DNA of 64,000 nt from Altererythrobacter sp. ZODW24 (GCF_003344885.1 NZ_CP031155.1:1702001-1766000), one strand, 5' to 3'; shown: positions 1-8,745, counted from the first letter of the stretch. Notes: generated by a model not told the origin, from the letters alone. A program made the numbers and translations.

Positions 1-116
1 AGCGCGATGCCCGTAAGGGCCGCAATCCGCGCACTGGTGAATCGGTCAACGTACCGGCCAAGCGCGTGCCTTACTTTAAGCCGGGCAAGGAAATGCGCGC
101 TTCGCTTAATAAGTAA
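1..116 (+). CDS. ihfB: Integration host factor subunit beta, 3' end only
   Basis: Only the last 37 codons are present; the frame starts at base 3 and ends at TAA 114-116. The translation contains [13 protein letters not shown] followed by [10 protein letters not shown], the DNA-binding beta-arm and C-terminal helix of the IHF/HU family. The proline-rich NPRTGE arm with a terminal KPGKE..R helix fits IHF beta better than HU. In family members the protein acts as an IHF alpha/beta dimer that sharply bends DNA. The start lies outside the window. Moderately sure of beta rather than another HU-type paralogue. Confidence 0.8.
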   Translation, partial: RDARKGRNPRTGESVNVPAKRVPYFKPGKEMRASLNK

Positions 117-144
117 GCACAGGGTTTCAGAATATGGACGCTTT

Positions 145-1809
145 TTAGGCGGCCTTTCGGGGCGTAACCGCTGGGCGGCTGCGCCCCAACTGTTCGAACA
201 CCATGTCGAGTAATGCCTCGGTTCCGTCCTGTCCGCCGACATGGACAGGGATCGCTCCGTCCTGCTTGATTTTCGGCGCGTGCTTCTGATCGTCGACCGT
301 GATGATGCGCTTGACCTGGGGCAGACGCTCCTCCGCCAGCGGTGCCAGTTCGTCCACCCGCGACATTTTCGCGCCCGTTACCACGACAACTTGGCGTTGC
401 CCCATGCTTAGTACGTCCCACGTGCGCGGATCGTCGGTCATCGCGTGATGTACGTGATAGCCATCCGCTACCGCGTTCTCGAACAGCCTACTGTCGGCCT
501 CGACTGCGACATATTTGATAGATGCCAGCTGCAGCTCGTCCGCAAGCGCGCGGCCTGTCGAACCCAGGCCGAGAATAACAATCGGTGCATCATCCTCGTG
601 AGACAGCTTCTGGTCTGCCGGCCCGCGCCGAAGTTTGCCCGCTAAAGTTCGGCCAAAGTTGGAGATTGCGGGTGTAACAGCCAGGCTGACTGCGATGGCA
701 GTGACGAGAATGGCGCTAAGCTCCTCGCCCATCAACCCTGCCAGCGCAGGGATCGAGAAGAGCACCAGCGCAAATTCAGAGCCCTGCCCCAACAAGAAGC
801 CGAGTTGAATGGAGCCCGGTGCCGACCACTGATTGGCGAGGCCAGCAGCGATATTGAGTGCGCATTTGACCACGATCAGCACAATCGCGGTCAGGATAAT
901 GGTCGGCCATTTGTCTGCGAGAATGGCAGGATCAATCCCCAAGCCCACCGAGATGAAGAAGAAGCCGAGGAACAAGCCGCGGAATGCCTCGATCTCTGTC
1001 TGAACCATCACCCTATGGCGCGAATCTGCGATCGCCACGCCGCCAAGAAATGCGCCCAAGGTAAGCGACAGCCCAGCTATGCCCGTTGCCCAGCCAGCGG
1101 CCAGAGCCAGGAACAGTGCGGTGGCGGTATAGACTTCGGAGCTACGCGCCCGCGCAATCAGCCCGAACAAGGGTTCGGTTAAGTAACGCCCGAAGAGCAC
1201 AGCGACGAAAAACGCAGCAACGGCCTTCACGCCAGCAATGGCCAGAGCAGGCCCCATAGCGCCGCCCGTTCCCAGCGCACCTGCGGCGACCAGCAGCATG
1301 ATTGCAGCGATATCCTGAAAGATCAGGATCGACTGAGCGGCCCGGCCGACGGGACAGTCCTGCTGGTCCCGCTCACGGATCAGGCCGATTACGACGGCCG
1401 TGGATGATAATCCCATGGCAAAGCCGCCGATAATCGCAGCTGCTGGTGGCAAGCCCAGGGCAAAGCCAGCCAAACAGAAGCCGCCGCCTGCGACGGCCAT
1501 CTGCAAACTGCCGAAACCGAAGATGTTGCGCGCTTCCTCGCGGATGCGGGTGAGTGAAAAATGCATGCCTAAATTGAACAGCAGGAACATTACCCCGGCC
1601 TCCGCCATGGCCGCCACGACTGGACTGCTGAAATTATCCGCCTGTCCGAATGCGGCGAGCAAAGCGCCGAGCGCGAGATAGCCAACGATCGGGCTGAGCC
1701 GCAGAGCCTTAGCGGTGAGAGCTGCCACCAAACCCAGGCCAAGCAGTGCGATGGCTGGCTGGATTGTAGCGACTACATCGTGTGCTCCATGCGCGCTTTC
1801 GGCAGACAT
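145..1809 (-). CDS. CPA2-type cation:proton antiporter (KefB/YbaL-like)
   Basis: A 554-residue integral membrane antiporter expected to exchange K+ or Na+ for H+ at the inner membrane. About residues 15-390 are a long series of hydrophobic helices with the family's PIVGYLALG and FLLFNLGMHFSL segments. About residues 410-535 form a C-terminal TrkA-N type nucleotide-binding domain beginning VILGLGSTGRAL, a Rossmann glycine motif that gates transport in KefB/KefC. The TrkA-C domain seen in longer relatives is absent. It converges on the ihfB end with a short gap. Substrate cannot be read from the sequence. Confidence 0.85.
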   Translation of the reverse strand: MSAESAHGAHDVVATIQPAIALLGLGLVAALTAKALRLSPIVGYLALGALLAAFGQADNFSSPVVAAMAEAGVMFLLFNLGMHFSLTRIREEARNIFGFGSLQMAVAGGGFCLAGFALGLPPAAAIIGGFAMGLSSTAVVIGLIRERDQQDCPVGRAAQSILIFQDIAAIMLLVAAGALGTGGAMGPALAIAGVKAVAAFFVAVLFGRYLTEPLFGLIARARSSEVYTATALFLALAAGWATGIAGLSLTLGAFLGGVAIADSRHRVMVQTEIEAFRGLFLGFFFISVGLGIDPAILADKWPTIILTAIVLIVVKCALNIAAGLANQWSAPGSIQLGFLLGQGSEFALVLFSIPALAGLMGEELSAILVTAIAVSLAVTPAISNFGRTLAGKLRRGPADQKLSHEDDAPIVILGLGSTGRALADELQLASIKYVAVEADSRLFENAVADGYHVHHAMTDDPRTWDVLSMGQRQVVVVTGAKMSRVDELAPLAEERLPQVKRIITVDDQKHAPKIKQDGAIPVHVGGQDGTEALLDMVFEQLGRSRPAVTPRKAA

Positions 1810-1933
1810 CGTGAATTCCCCATGGCTTGATGCCCATAAGTAGGCCGAAATCGCCTGTGGTCTATAGCAATACTTCGCCGATCGGCGATTGCAGCCGCGC
1901 GAGGGCCTCGCTAGTGCGGCTCGGATACAATGT

Positions 1934-2018
1934 GCGGGTGTGGCGGAATGGTAGACGCCGGGGACTTAAAATCCCCTGATCATTGATCGTGCTGGTTCGA
2001 GTCCAGTCACCCGTACCA
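1934..2018 (+). tRNA. tRNA-Leu (UAA anticodon)
   Basis: The acceptor stem GCGGGTG (1934-1940) pairs with CACCCGT (2008-2014), followed by discriminator A and an encoded CCA (2016-2018). The anticodon stem GGGGA/TCCCC encloses the loop CTTAAAA, giving anticodon TAA. A long variable arm (CTGATCATTGATCGTG) marks a class II leucine tRNA, and the T-loop GGTTCGAGTCC is canonical. All standard tRNA parts are visible, so the call is near certain. Confidence 0.97.
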
Positions 2019-2173
2019 TTATGCGGCCCATCTGTGGCTTGCACCGAACCTACTATGTCTAGGTAAAACCCCCCAGCCTGTCAGGCACGGCGATTTAGGG
2101 ATCATCGGGGCAATAGCGTTTCCGCCGATCCGGTAAATGACATGCGGCGCAATCGCAAAGGGGGGGGCAGCGA

Positions 2174-2797
2174 ATGGAGCACATATCTGAGGCCTGGGAA
2201 GGGAAGCCTGTCCCAGCGCCGCTCAATCAAGAGGCGCGCCATGCGCCGCGCTTTACCTTGCTATTGCGCGCTGCGAAGTTGATCCTCCCCGCAGGTGAGT
2301 TTCTTTGTGTCATCCGTGATGTGTCGGCGACGGGCCTGTCGATCCGCAATTTTCACGCGCTACCGCCGGGCGGCCCGATCAAGTTGCAATTGCAAAGCGG
2401 CGATAGTCACGAGCTGGAGAAGATGTGGGAGCGCGATGGAGCGGCTGGATTTCGGTTCGGCGAGAACGTCAACCTTGTCCGTTTCTTGAGTGAGAATGGT
2501 AGCTATCCAAAGCGCCCGGTCAGGCTGAACCTCCAACTCGCGATAAACCTCGCGCTTTGCGGTGAGGCCTCAAGCGCCGAAATCCGTGACATTTCACAGC
2601 AGGGTGCCCGGATCACGAGCGAGAGCAAGCTTGCGATTGGTCAATCGCTGCAACTGAATGCAGACAGTTTGCCAGCCATTCGCGCGAAGGTGCGTTGGCG
2701 CAAAGAGAACGAATATGGGCTGGTATTTGAAGATACTTTCCAGTTTGCCGAGCTCGCCTGTCTGGCTGCCGCGTTGCAATTGCCAAACCTTGTCTAG
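2174..2797 (+). CDS. Tandem PilZ-domain protein
   Basis: A 207-residue cytoplasmic protein with two PilZ-like repeats. The first (about residues 22-110) has RHAPR, matching the RxxxR c-di-GMP motif, and DVSATG, matching DxSxxG. The second (about 115-200) keeps DISQQG but has KRPVR where RxxxR is expected, so it may not bind the nucleotide. PilZ proteins typically relay c-di-GMP to motility or polysaccharide export. The start ATG follows a G-rich Shine-Dalgarno stretch (2160-2168). It stands alone between the tRNA and the flavoprotein gene; its target is unknown. Confidence 0.8.
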   Translation: MEHISEAWEGKPVPAPLNQEARHAPRFTLLLRAAKLILPAGEFLCVIRDVSATGLSIRNFHALPPGGPIKLQLQSGDSHELEKMWERDGAAGFRFGENVNLVRFLSENGSYPKRPVRLNLQLAINLALCGEASSAEIRDISQQGARITSESKLAIGQSLQLNADSLPAIRAKVRWRKENEYGLVFEDTFQFAELACLAAALQLPNLV

Positions 2798-2910
2798 GAA
2801 GAAGATCGCGCGGCTGAGCGGGTAATCCCTCATTCGCCAATCGTCGCTCGTTAACCATCTCCTAACCAATTTCCTTCACTCCCGATCAGGACATTAAACG
2901 GGGGCTTCAA

Positions 2911-4500
2911 GTGAGCGATACAAATACGCAGGAATTGTCTGTCGACGTGGCGATTATTGGCGCAGGGCCAGCTGGCCTTACCGCTGGCTATCTGCTGACA
3001 AAGCAGGGCAAGACCGTTGCGATCATCGAAAAGGATGAAACCTATGTTGGCGGCATCAGCCGCACGGTGCAGCATGAGGGCTACCGCTTCGACATTGGCG
3101 GACACCGCTTCTTTTCGAAGAGCCAGCAGGTCGTTGATCTGTGGAACGAGATTCTGCCCGACGATTTCATCCAACGCCCACGGATGAGCCGCATCTATTA
3201 TGAAGGCAAATTCTACAGCTATCCGCTGCGCGCCTTCGAAGCCCTGTCGAACCTCGGCATCTGGCGTTCAACCGCTTGCATGGTCAGCTATCTGAAATTC
3301 AAGCTCTTCCCGATCAAGAACGTCAAAAGTTTCGAAGATTGGACCACGAACCAGTTCGGGAAGAAGCTTTATTCGATCTTCTTCAAGACCTATACCGAGA
3401 AGGTCTGGGGCATGCCTTGCGATGAAATGAGCTCCGACTGGGCCGCTCAGCGCATCAAGGGCCTTTCGCTGTGGAGCGCTGTTATTGATGGCGTAAAGCG
3501 CAGCCTAGGCCTCAATAAAGCACCTAATGACGGACAGGCCGCAAAGACTTTGCTCGAAACCTTCCGCTACCCGCGCCTCGGTCCGGGTATGATGTGGGAA
3601 GCTGCGCGCGACAAGATTGTTGCTGCTGGTGGTCATGTGATCATGGGCCACGGCTTGGAACAGCTTGCCAGCGACGGTGAAGGCGGTTGGCGTGTGAGCG
3701 CAAGCGGCCAGAACGGCAAAGTCGTTATCCGAGCGAAGAACGCGATCAGCAGCGCCCCGATGCGCGAGCTTGCGGCGCGTCTGCACCCACTGCCAGACAC
3801 AACATTGAACGCTTCCGAGCTCAAATACCGCGACTTCCTGACCGTGGCATTGAAGATCAAATCGGAGGATCTGTTCCCTGATAATTGGATCTACATCCAT
3901 GATGACAAGGTTCAGGTTGGCCGCGTGCAGAACTTCCGCAGCTGGTCGCCTGAAATGGTGCCGGACGAAGGCGTTGCCTGTGTCGGTCTCGAATATTTCT
4001 GCTTCGAAGGTGATGGCCTGTGGTCTTCGTCCGACGATGATCTGATTGAGCTCGCTAAGAAGGAAATGGAAATCCTCGGCCTTTGCGATCCGTCGCAAGT
4101 GATTGGCGGCGCCGTTGTGCGTCAGGAAAAAGCCTATCCGGTCTATGACGAAGATTACGCGGCCAATGTTTTGGCTGTTGCTCAGGAGCTGGAGGACAAG
4201 TTCCCGACGCTGCATCTGGTCGGCCGCAACGGCATGCACCGCTATAACAATCAAGACCATGCGATGATGACCGCGATGCTGACGGTGGAGAATATTCTCG
4301 CCGGAAGCCGCGTTTATGACACGTGGTGCGTCAATGAAGACGCTGAATATCACGAAGCTGGCGATGAAGGGGCAGAAGCTGCCATTCCTCGCCGCGAAGT
4401 GACTGAAGATCAGGCCGCTGCGCTGAATTCCATGCGCGATGTGCCGGAACGAATCGAAACGAAAGACAAGGCAGACGTGGGCGACCGAAAGGTAGCTTGA
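2911..4500 (+). CDS. FAD-dependent oxidoreductase, UDP-galactopyranose mutase/protoporphyrinogen oxidase-like
   Basis: A 529-residue soluble flavoprotein starting at GTG. The N-terminal Rossmann motif IIGAGPAG is at residues 15-22, and GGISRT plus GGHRFF (about residues 50 and 64) are the FAD-contacting elements of the NAD(P)-binding-8/amine-oxidase superfamily. The C-terminal NGMHRYNNQDHAM segment is the second flavin-binding region seen in UDP-galactopyranose mutase-like proteins. The last 70 residues are acidic and probably disordered. It is followed by gtrA and a GT-C-like gene, which suggests a role in nucleotide-sugar or lipid-linked sugar metabolism. The substrate is inferred only from context; general flavoprotein assignment is firm. 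Confidence 0.75.
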   Translation: MSDTNTQELSVDVAIIGAGPAGLTAGYLLTKQGKTVAIIEKDETYVGGISRTVQHEGYRFDIGGHRFFSKSQQVVDLWNEILPDDFIQRPRMSRIYYEGKFYSYPLRAFEALSNLGIWRSTACMVSYLKFKLFPIKNVKSFEDWTTNQFGKKLYSIFFKTYTEKVWGMPCDEMSSDWAAQRIKGLSLWSAVIDGVKRSLGLNKAPNDGQAAKTLLETFRYPRLGPGMMWEAARDKIVAAGGHVIMGHGLEQLASDGEGGWRVSASGQNGKVVIRAKNAISSAPMRELAARLHPLPDTTLNASELKYRDFLTVALKIKSEDLFPDNWIYIHDDKVQVGRVQNFRSWSPEMVPDEGVACVGLEYFCFEGDGLWSSSDDDLIELAKKEMEILGLCDPSQVIGGAVVRQEKAYPVYDEDYAANVLAVAQELEDKFPTLHLVGRNGMHRYNNQDHAMMTAMLTVENILAGSRVYDTWCVNEDAEYHEAGDEGAEAAIPRREVTEDQAAALNSMRDVPERIETKDKADVGDRKVA

Positions 4501-4507
4501 GGGGGCT

Positions 4508-4544
4508 GAGAGGCGCGCCGAGCAGGGGGCACGGCGCGCCTCTC
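4508..4544. other. Perfect 13-bp inverted repeat between flavoprotein and gtrA genes
   Basis: GAGAGGCGCGCCG (4508-4520) and CGGCGCGCCTCTC (4532-4544) form a perfect hairpin with an 11-base loop, eight bases after the flavoprotein stop codon. No T-run follows, so it is not a textbook intrinsic terminator. It may be an mRNA 3' stabiliser or a partial terminator setting the ratio of the flavoprotein to the downstream membrane proteins. Confidence 0.7.
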
Positions 4545-4573
4545 TACATTAGTCGAAGCAAAAGGAGGGGGCC

Positions 4574-4987
4574 ATGAAAGCGATTGTGATGCGGCTGCGC
4601 GATATGCGCTTCCTGCGCTATTTGCTCGCTTCGGTTGGTGCATTGGCTGTCGATGTAGGCAGCTTTCTTGCGTTCTTGGCTTTCGGAATGGTCGCAGCGC
4701 CTGCTTCGGCGATCGGCTACACTCTCGGTATTCTTGCGCATTGGCTGCTTTCGAGCCGCACCGTCTTTGTCGGTAATGTCGCTGAGCGCGGACCGGAACG
4801 CACGCGGCAGAAGGCGATGTTTGTCGCTTCCGCGGTTGCTGGCCTCGCTGTCACGACTTTGATCGTTGGCACGGCAGACCTTGGCGGGATTGATCCGCGA
4901 TTGGCAAAAGTCGCAGCGATCGCTGTCAGCTTCACGCTCACTTGGCTGCTCCGCAGCAAGATTGTCTTCAGGCCGAAAGCCGATTGA
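4574..4987 (+). CDS. GtrA family membrane protein
   Basis: A 137-residue protein with four predicted membrane helices: residues about 14-36, 40-58, 76-97 and 108-128. FLRYLLASVGALAVD at the N-terminus and WLLRSKIVF at the C-terminus are hallmarks of the GtrA/DPMS family. Members are thought to flip or position polyprenyl-phosphate-linked sugars for GT-C glycosyltransferases. A strong Shine-Dalgarno (AAAGGAGGGGG, 4560-4570) precedes the ATG. Its TGA overlaps the next gene's ATG (TGATG), so the two are translationally coupled. Confidence 0.85.
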   Translation: MKAIVMRLRDMRFLRYLLASVGALAVDVGSFLAFLAFGMVAAPASAIGYTLGILAHWLLSSRTVFVGNVAERGPERTRQKAMFVASAVAGLAVTTLIVGTADLGGIDPRLAKVAAIAVSFTLTWLLRSKIVFRPKAD

Positions 4988-6765
4988 TGGCTCGCCTGCT
5001 TGAACGTCGCCGCGCCTCGATGCCGCCAGAGCTGCTAGCCCGCGTTGGGCTGGCCTGGGCGCTTGTCTGCGTTCTGCTGCTTCTCACCAATTTCGCCGAG
5101 ATATCGGCACGCCGCTTCCCTGGGCCAGACGACGTTCTGCGCCTGGTACAATTGCGCGATCTGCTGGGCGGCCAAAGCTGGTTCGACGTGACGCAGTATA
5201 GGATCGACGCGGCCAATGGCGGCGTTGCAATGCACTGGTCGCGGCTGGTCGATATTCCGCTGCTGGCCGTGATCGGCTTGCTCACACCTGTATTTGGGCA
5301 GCACGCCGCTGAAGGAATTGCACTGGTCATGGTCCCGCTTGTGACCTTTGGCCTTGCGCTGCTGCTGGTCGGCCGGATGGTTTGGCGTTTGGTTGGCGGC
5401 GAAGCCGCTGGACTTGCATGCTTAGCGATGGCTTTGTCAGTTCCCGTCGTGACGCAATTGCGCCCCATGCGGATCGATCATCATGGTTGGCAGATTGTTG
5501 CAGCTTTGTTGGCGGTAAACGGAATGATGTCGCGTTCGCCAAAGCTCGGCGGCTGGGCGACAGGTTTTGCGCTGGCTCTGTGGCTTTCAATTTCGGTCGA
5601 GGGCCTACCGCTCGCTGTGGCGATCTGCGGTCTTGCGGCGTTGCGCTGGTGGCGTGACCGGGCCGACCGGCTTTGGTTGGTTAGTATTCTTCAATCTCTC
5701 GCAGTTTCGTCCGCGGCGCTGTTCGCGGCGACACGAGGCATTTCCGATCTCGCGACTTACTGCGATGCGATTGCCCCAGTACACTTGGCGATCTTCGCTT
5801 GGTCTGCGGTGTCTGTCACTGCGCTTGCCGCAATGGAGCCGCGCCCACGTGCGATCATTGTGGGCGGGTTCGCCCTTATGGGTGCAGGAGCTCTTGGCAT
5901 CGTGTTCAATAGCGCTCCGCAATGCGCAGGCGGCGGTTTCGGCGAGATGGACCCAGTCGTATCAACTTATTGGCTCGATCTTGTGGCAGAGGGGCTGCCC
6001 GTTTGGCGTCAGCCATTCGCCACTATCTTGCAAACAATTATCCCACCAGTGATCGGCATCCTTGCTGCCATCCAACTGGCCGGAAAGTCTTCGGACTGGC
6101 TGCGCCGCTGGTGGACTGACTATGCCATTCTGCTGGTCGCGGCCTTGGTGTTGGCGATCTTCGTTACGCGTGCTGGCGCGGTTGCAGGGGCATTGGCCGC
6201 CGTTCCGCTCGGTTGGCAAATCACACAGTGGATCCGCGCCGCGCGCAATATGCGGCAATCTGGCAAGCGCGTGCTGGCCTTGGCCGGTGTCGCGGTCGCT
6301 TTGTTGCCCGCTATGCCGCTAACGCTCTTCACACTCGCCATTCCGGCAAAGGCCGCAAATGAGGGAGAGGTTGTCAAAGCCAATTCCTGCGATATTCCCG
6401 GCGCCGCACAAGCGCTCGCGAAACTACCAGCTGGCGAAATCTTCGCACCGCTCGATATCGGGCCGCAGCTTCTGCTTGAGACAAAGCATACCGTCGCAGC
6501 AACCGGCCACCACCGTGGGCAGAACGGCATTCGCGCTGTGATCGAGACATTCACCGGCACATCTGAAGAAGCGCGCGAAACGCTTGCCGTTCGCGGATCG
6601 GCCTATGTCGCGCTTTGCCCCGCGCTGTTTGAATCGCGTTATTACGAATCGCTTTCGGAAGATGGTTTTGCGGCTCAATTGCGCGCAGGAGATACGCCCG
6701 AATGGCTCACGCCAATCGCGACGCCTCAAGGCAGTGATTTCAAAATCTGGCGCATCAAGCGCTAG
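4987..6765 (+). CDS. GT-C-fold-like polytopic membrane protein, putative lipid-linked sugar transferase
   Basis: A 592-residue protein with about a dozen hydrophobic helices and a C-terminal periplasmic-type domain of roughly 130 residues (from NEGEVVKANSC). I chose the ATG at 4987 because it overlaps the gtrA stop. The first external loop has FPGPDDVLRL, an acidic pair typical of GT-C catalytic loops, and RIDHHGWQ resembles the DHH motif of archaeal STT3/AglB oligosaccharyltransferases. Position after gtrA supports a transferase using a polyprenyl-phosphate sugar. No close named family is recognised; some relatives may carry a generic AcrB-type label. Function is inference. Confidence 0.6.
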   Translation: MARLLERRRASMPPELLARVGLAWALVCVLLLLTNFAEISARRFPGPDDVLRLVQLRDLLGGQSWFDVTQYRIDAANGGVAMHWSRLVDIPLLAVIGLLTPVFGQHAAEGIALVMVPLVTFGLALLLVGRMVWRLVGGEAAGLACLAMALSVPVVTQLRPMRIDHHGWQIVAALLAVNGMMSRSPKLGGWATGFALALWLSISVEGLPLAVAICGLAALRWWRDRADRLWLVSILQSLAVSSAALFAATRGISDLATYCDAIAPVHLAIFAWSAVSVTALAAMEPRPRAIIVGGFALMGAGALGIVFNSAPQCAGGGFGEMDPVVSTYWLDLVAEGLPVWRQPFATILQTIIPPVIGILAAIQLAGKSSDWLRRWWTDYAILLVAALVLAIFVTRAGAVAGALAAVPLGWQITQWIRAARNMRQSGKRVLALAGVAVALLPAMPLTLFTLAIPAKAANEGEVVKANSCDIPGAAQALAKLPAGEIFAPLDIGPQLLLETKHTVAATGHHRGQNGIRAVIETFTGTSEEARETLAVRGSAYVALCPALFESRYYESLSEDGFAAQLRAGDTPEWLTPIATPQGSDFKIWRIKR

Positions 6766-6771
6766 GCCGGA

Positions 6772-7263
6772 TTAGGCTGCGACGAAGTCCATCGCGATGC
6801 CGTTGATGCAGTGCCGCTTGCCCGTTGGTTTCGGGCCATCATTGAAGATATGTCCCAGATGCCCGCCGCAATCGGCGCAGTGCACTTCGGTGCGGGCATA
6901 GCCGATCTTGTAGTCAGTCGATGTGCCAACGGCGCCAGGCAAAGCCTTCCAGAAACTTGGCCAGCCAGTGCGGCTGTCAAACTTGGTCTTCGAGGAATAA
7001 AGCTTGTTGTTGCAGCCGGCGCAGACGAACGTGCCTGCGCGCTTTTCCTTGTCCAGCGGCGAACTGTAAGGGCGTTCAGTTGCTTCATTGCGCAGCACGT
7101 TAAACTCGGCCTTGGTCAGGCGTTTACGCCATTCGGCTTCGCTGCGTTTGATCGGAAATGTTTTGGCTTCGGCGCGGCCCGAACCACATGCGGCGAGCAC
7201 GGGCAAGGCGGCTCCGATGCCGAATAGGGCGAGAATATTGCGGCGCGATGAGTTCATATCCAT
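6772..7263 (-). CDS. msrB: Peptide-methionine (R)-S-oxide reductase MsrB with Tat/lipoprotein signal
   Basis: A 163-residue enzyme that reduces methionine-R-sulfoxide in oxidised proteins. Two zinc-binding pairs, CAGC and CADC, and the catalytic cysteine in GKRHCINGIAM are visible, as are TGWPSF and GGHLGHIFNDGP. The N-terminus MNSSRRNILALFG carries twin arginines, followed by LPVLAAC, a lipobox. The product is therefore predicted to be exported folded by Tat and lipidated, acting in the periplasm. The start could be the ATG at 7263 or two codons later. It converges closely with the GT-C-like gene. Confidence 0.93.
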   Translation of the reverse strand: MDMNSSRRNILALFGIGAALPVLAACGSGRAEAKTFPIKRSEAEWRKRLTKAEFNVLRNEATERPYSSPLDKEKRAGTFVCAGCNNKLYSSKTKFDSRTGWPSFWKALPGAVGTSTDYKIGYARTEVHCADCGGHLGHIFNDGPKPTGKRHCINGIAMDFVAA

Positions 7264-7325
7264 AACTTCCTATTCGCAGGAAATCCCCGAATGGTTACTG
7301 AACGCCGCAAAAAATCTCTTGGTTC

Positions 7326-8660
7326 CTAAAACCGCGTCATTTCCACTTCCAACTTGCGGAAGCCATGGACGAAGTTTGCGCGCACCCGCTCCACATCGCC
7401 GGCGACATGGACGCGGATCCGGCGGGCATGAATTTCTTCGAGCAGGATGCGCAGCTGCAATTCGGCGAGACGCGCGCCAACGCAGCGGTGAATGCCGTAA
7501 CCAAACGCAATGTTCCGGCGGGCATTCTCGCGCGTGATGTCGATCTTGTCAGCGTTCTCGAAAACGGTCTCATCACGGTTGGCGGAGAGATACCACATGA
7601 CGAGCTTGTCGCCCTTCTTGATCTGCTCGCCAAACAGCTCCGTATCCTCGCTCGCGGTGCGGCGCATATGCGCAAGGGGCGTCTGGAAACGGATGCATTC
7701 CTGCACCGCATTGGGGATCAGGCTGGGGTCTTCCTCGAACAATTTGCGTTGATCGGGGAATTTGTCGAAGCCGTGAATAATGCCCGACATGGTGTTGCGG
7801 GTGGTGTCGTTGCCTCCAACGATCAGCAGCACCAAATTGCCCATAAATTCCTGCGGGCTCATCTGGTTCATGGCCTCGGAATGGATCATCATCGAAATGA
7901 GATCGGGCGTCGGTTCAGCTTGCGAGCGTTCGACCCATAGCTGCTGGAAATAAGCGGCCATTTCGCCGAGAACGCCCTGACGATATTCGTCAAGCTCGCG
8001 GACCAAGGCGAGTTCGGTATCGCCGGCCCAATCCGACCAATAGGTCAGCAGGTGTCGGTCTTTCCAAGGGAATCCGAACAGGATCGCCAGCATACCGGTA
8101 GTAAGCTCGATCGAGACTTTCTCGACCCAATCGAAGGTCTCACCTTCGGGCAAGGAATCGAGCACTTCGCCAGTGCGCTTGCGGATTTCGTCTTCCATCC
8201 GCTTCATTTCAGCCGGAGTGAAAGCGGGCGCTACGGTGCGGCGCTGACCAGTATGCTTGGGCCGGTCCATCGCGATGAACATAGGCAGTTCAAAATCGCT
8301 GTCTTCGGGCCGTTCGAGAATGGTGATGCCGCCATGTTCCCAGCTGGAAGAGAAGATATCGGGCAGCGATTCAACGTGCTGGATCGCCTTGTGCTGCACC
8401 ACATTCCAATAGGGTCCGAACGGGCTGTCGGGCACATAATGCAGCGGGCCTTTGGCGCGCATTTCGGCAAAGATCGGCTGCCAGCGATCTTCGAAGTAAA
8501 TATCGCTGCGGCTTACGTCGAAAGGATGTTCGTGATGCGGCTGGGCCTGCGGATTGTCGCGCAAATAGTCATGCAGCGCCCTATAGGCGGTCGGTTCTGT
8601 GCGCCATTTCCCGTCATGGGGGCCTGGATGAGGCATGTGTTCGGCAGCTTGCGTGGCCAT
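7326..8660 (-). CDS. Cytochrome P450, CYP153-like
   Basis: A 444-residue soluble P450. Visible are the oxygen-binding I-helix LIVGGNDTTRN, the ExxR motif in QECIRF, and the haem-cysteine loop FGYGIHRCVGARLAE. QTPLAHMRRTA plus GIHRC and RLAELQLRILLEEI closely resemble CYP153 alkane/fatty-acid terminal hydroxylases, though I cannot test subfamily. The reading frame is open far upstream, but the real start is the ATG at 8660 (MATQAAEH), preceded by GGAGAG. It needs a ferredoxin and reductase; a ferredoxin-reductase-type gene lies at 12124-13350. An ABC exporter pair is just upstream on the same strand. Confidence 0.9.
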   Translation of the reverse strand: MATQAAEHMPHPGPHDGKWRTEPTAYRALHDYLRDNPQAQPHHEHPFDVSRSDIYFEDRWQPIFAEMRAKGPLHYVPDSPFGPYWNVVQHKAIQHVESLPDIFSSSWEHGGITILERPEDSDFELPMFIAMDRPKHTGQRRTVAPAFTPAEMKRMEDEIRKRTGEVLDSLPEGETFDWVEKVSIELTTGMLAILFGFPWKDRHLLTYWSDWAGDTELALVRELDEYRQGVLGEMAAYFQQLWVERSQAEPTPDLISMMIHSEAMNQMSPQEFMGNLVLLIVGGNDTTRNTMSGIIHGFDKFPDQRKLFEEDPSLIPNAVQECIRFQTPLAHMRRTASEDTELFGEQIKKGDKLVMWYLSANRDETVFENADKIDITRENARRNIAFGYGIHRCVGARLAELQLRILLEEIHARRIRVHVAGDVERVRANFVHGFRKLEVEMTRF

Positions 8661-8720
8661 TTCAGTCTCTCCTGTTCCGCGGTCTTTGCGCCGCAGAATC
8701 GTTACAGACAGTCTGGACTT

Positions 8721-8745
8721 ACTGACCTCAATGTCAATAGTCAGT
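8721..8745 (-). promoter_or_regulatory. Possible promoter/operator of the P450 gene
   Basis: ACTGAC (8721-8726) and GTCAGT (8740-8745) are inverted repeats spanning the ABC permease stop codon. On the minus strand a TTGACA hexamer (8737-8732) lies between them, suggesting a -35 element overlapped by a TetR-type operator about 70 bases before the P450 start. No convincing -10 was seen, so this is tentative. Confidence 0.35.

Noticed and set aside
3505-4353. Minus-strand open frame opposite the flavoprotein gene (282 residues)
   Set aside because: Antisense shadow without motif or ribosome-binding site.
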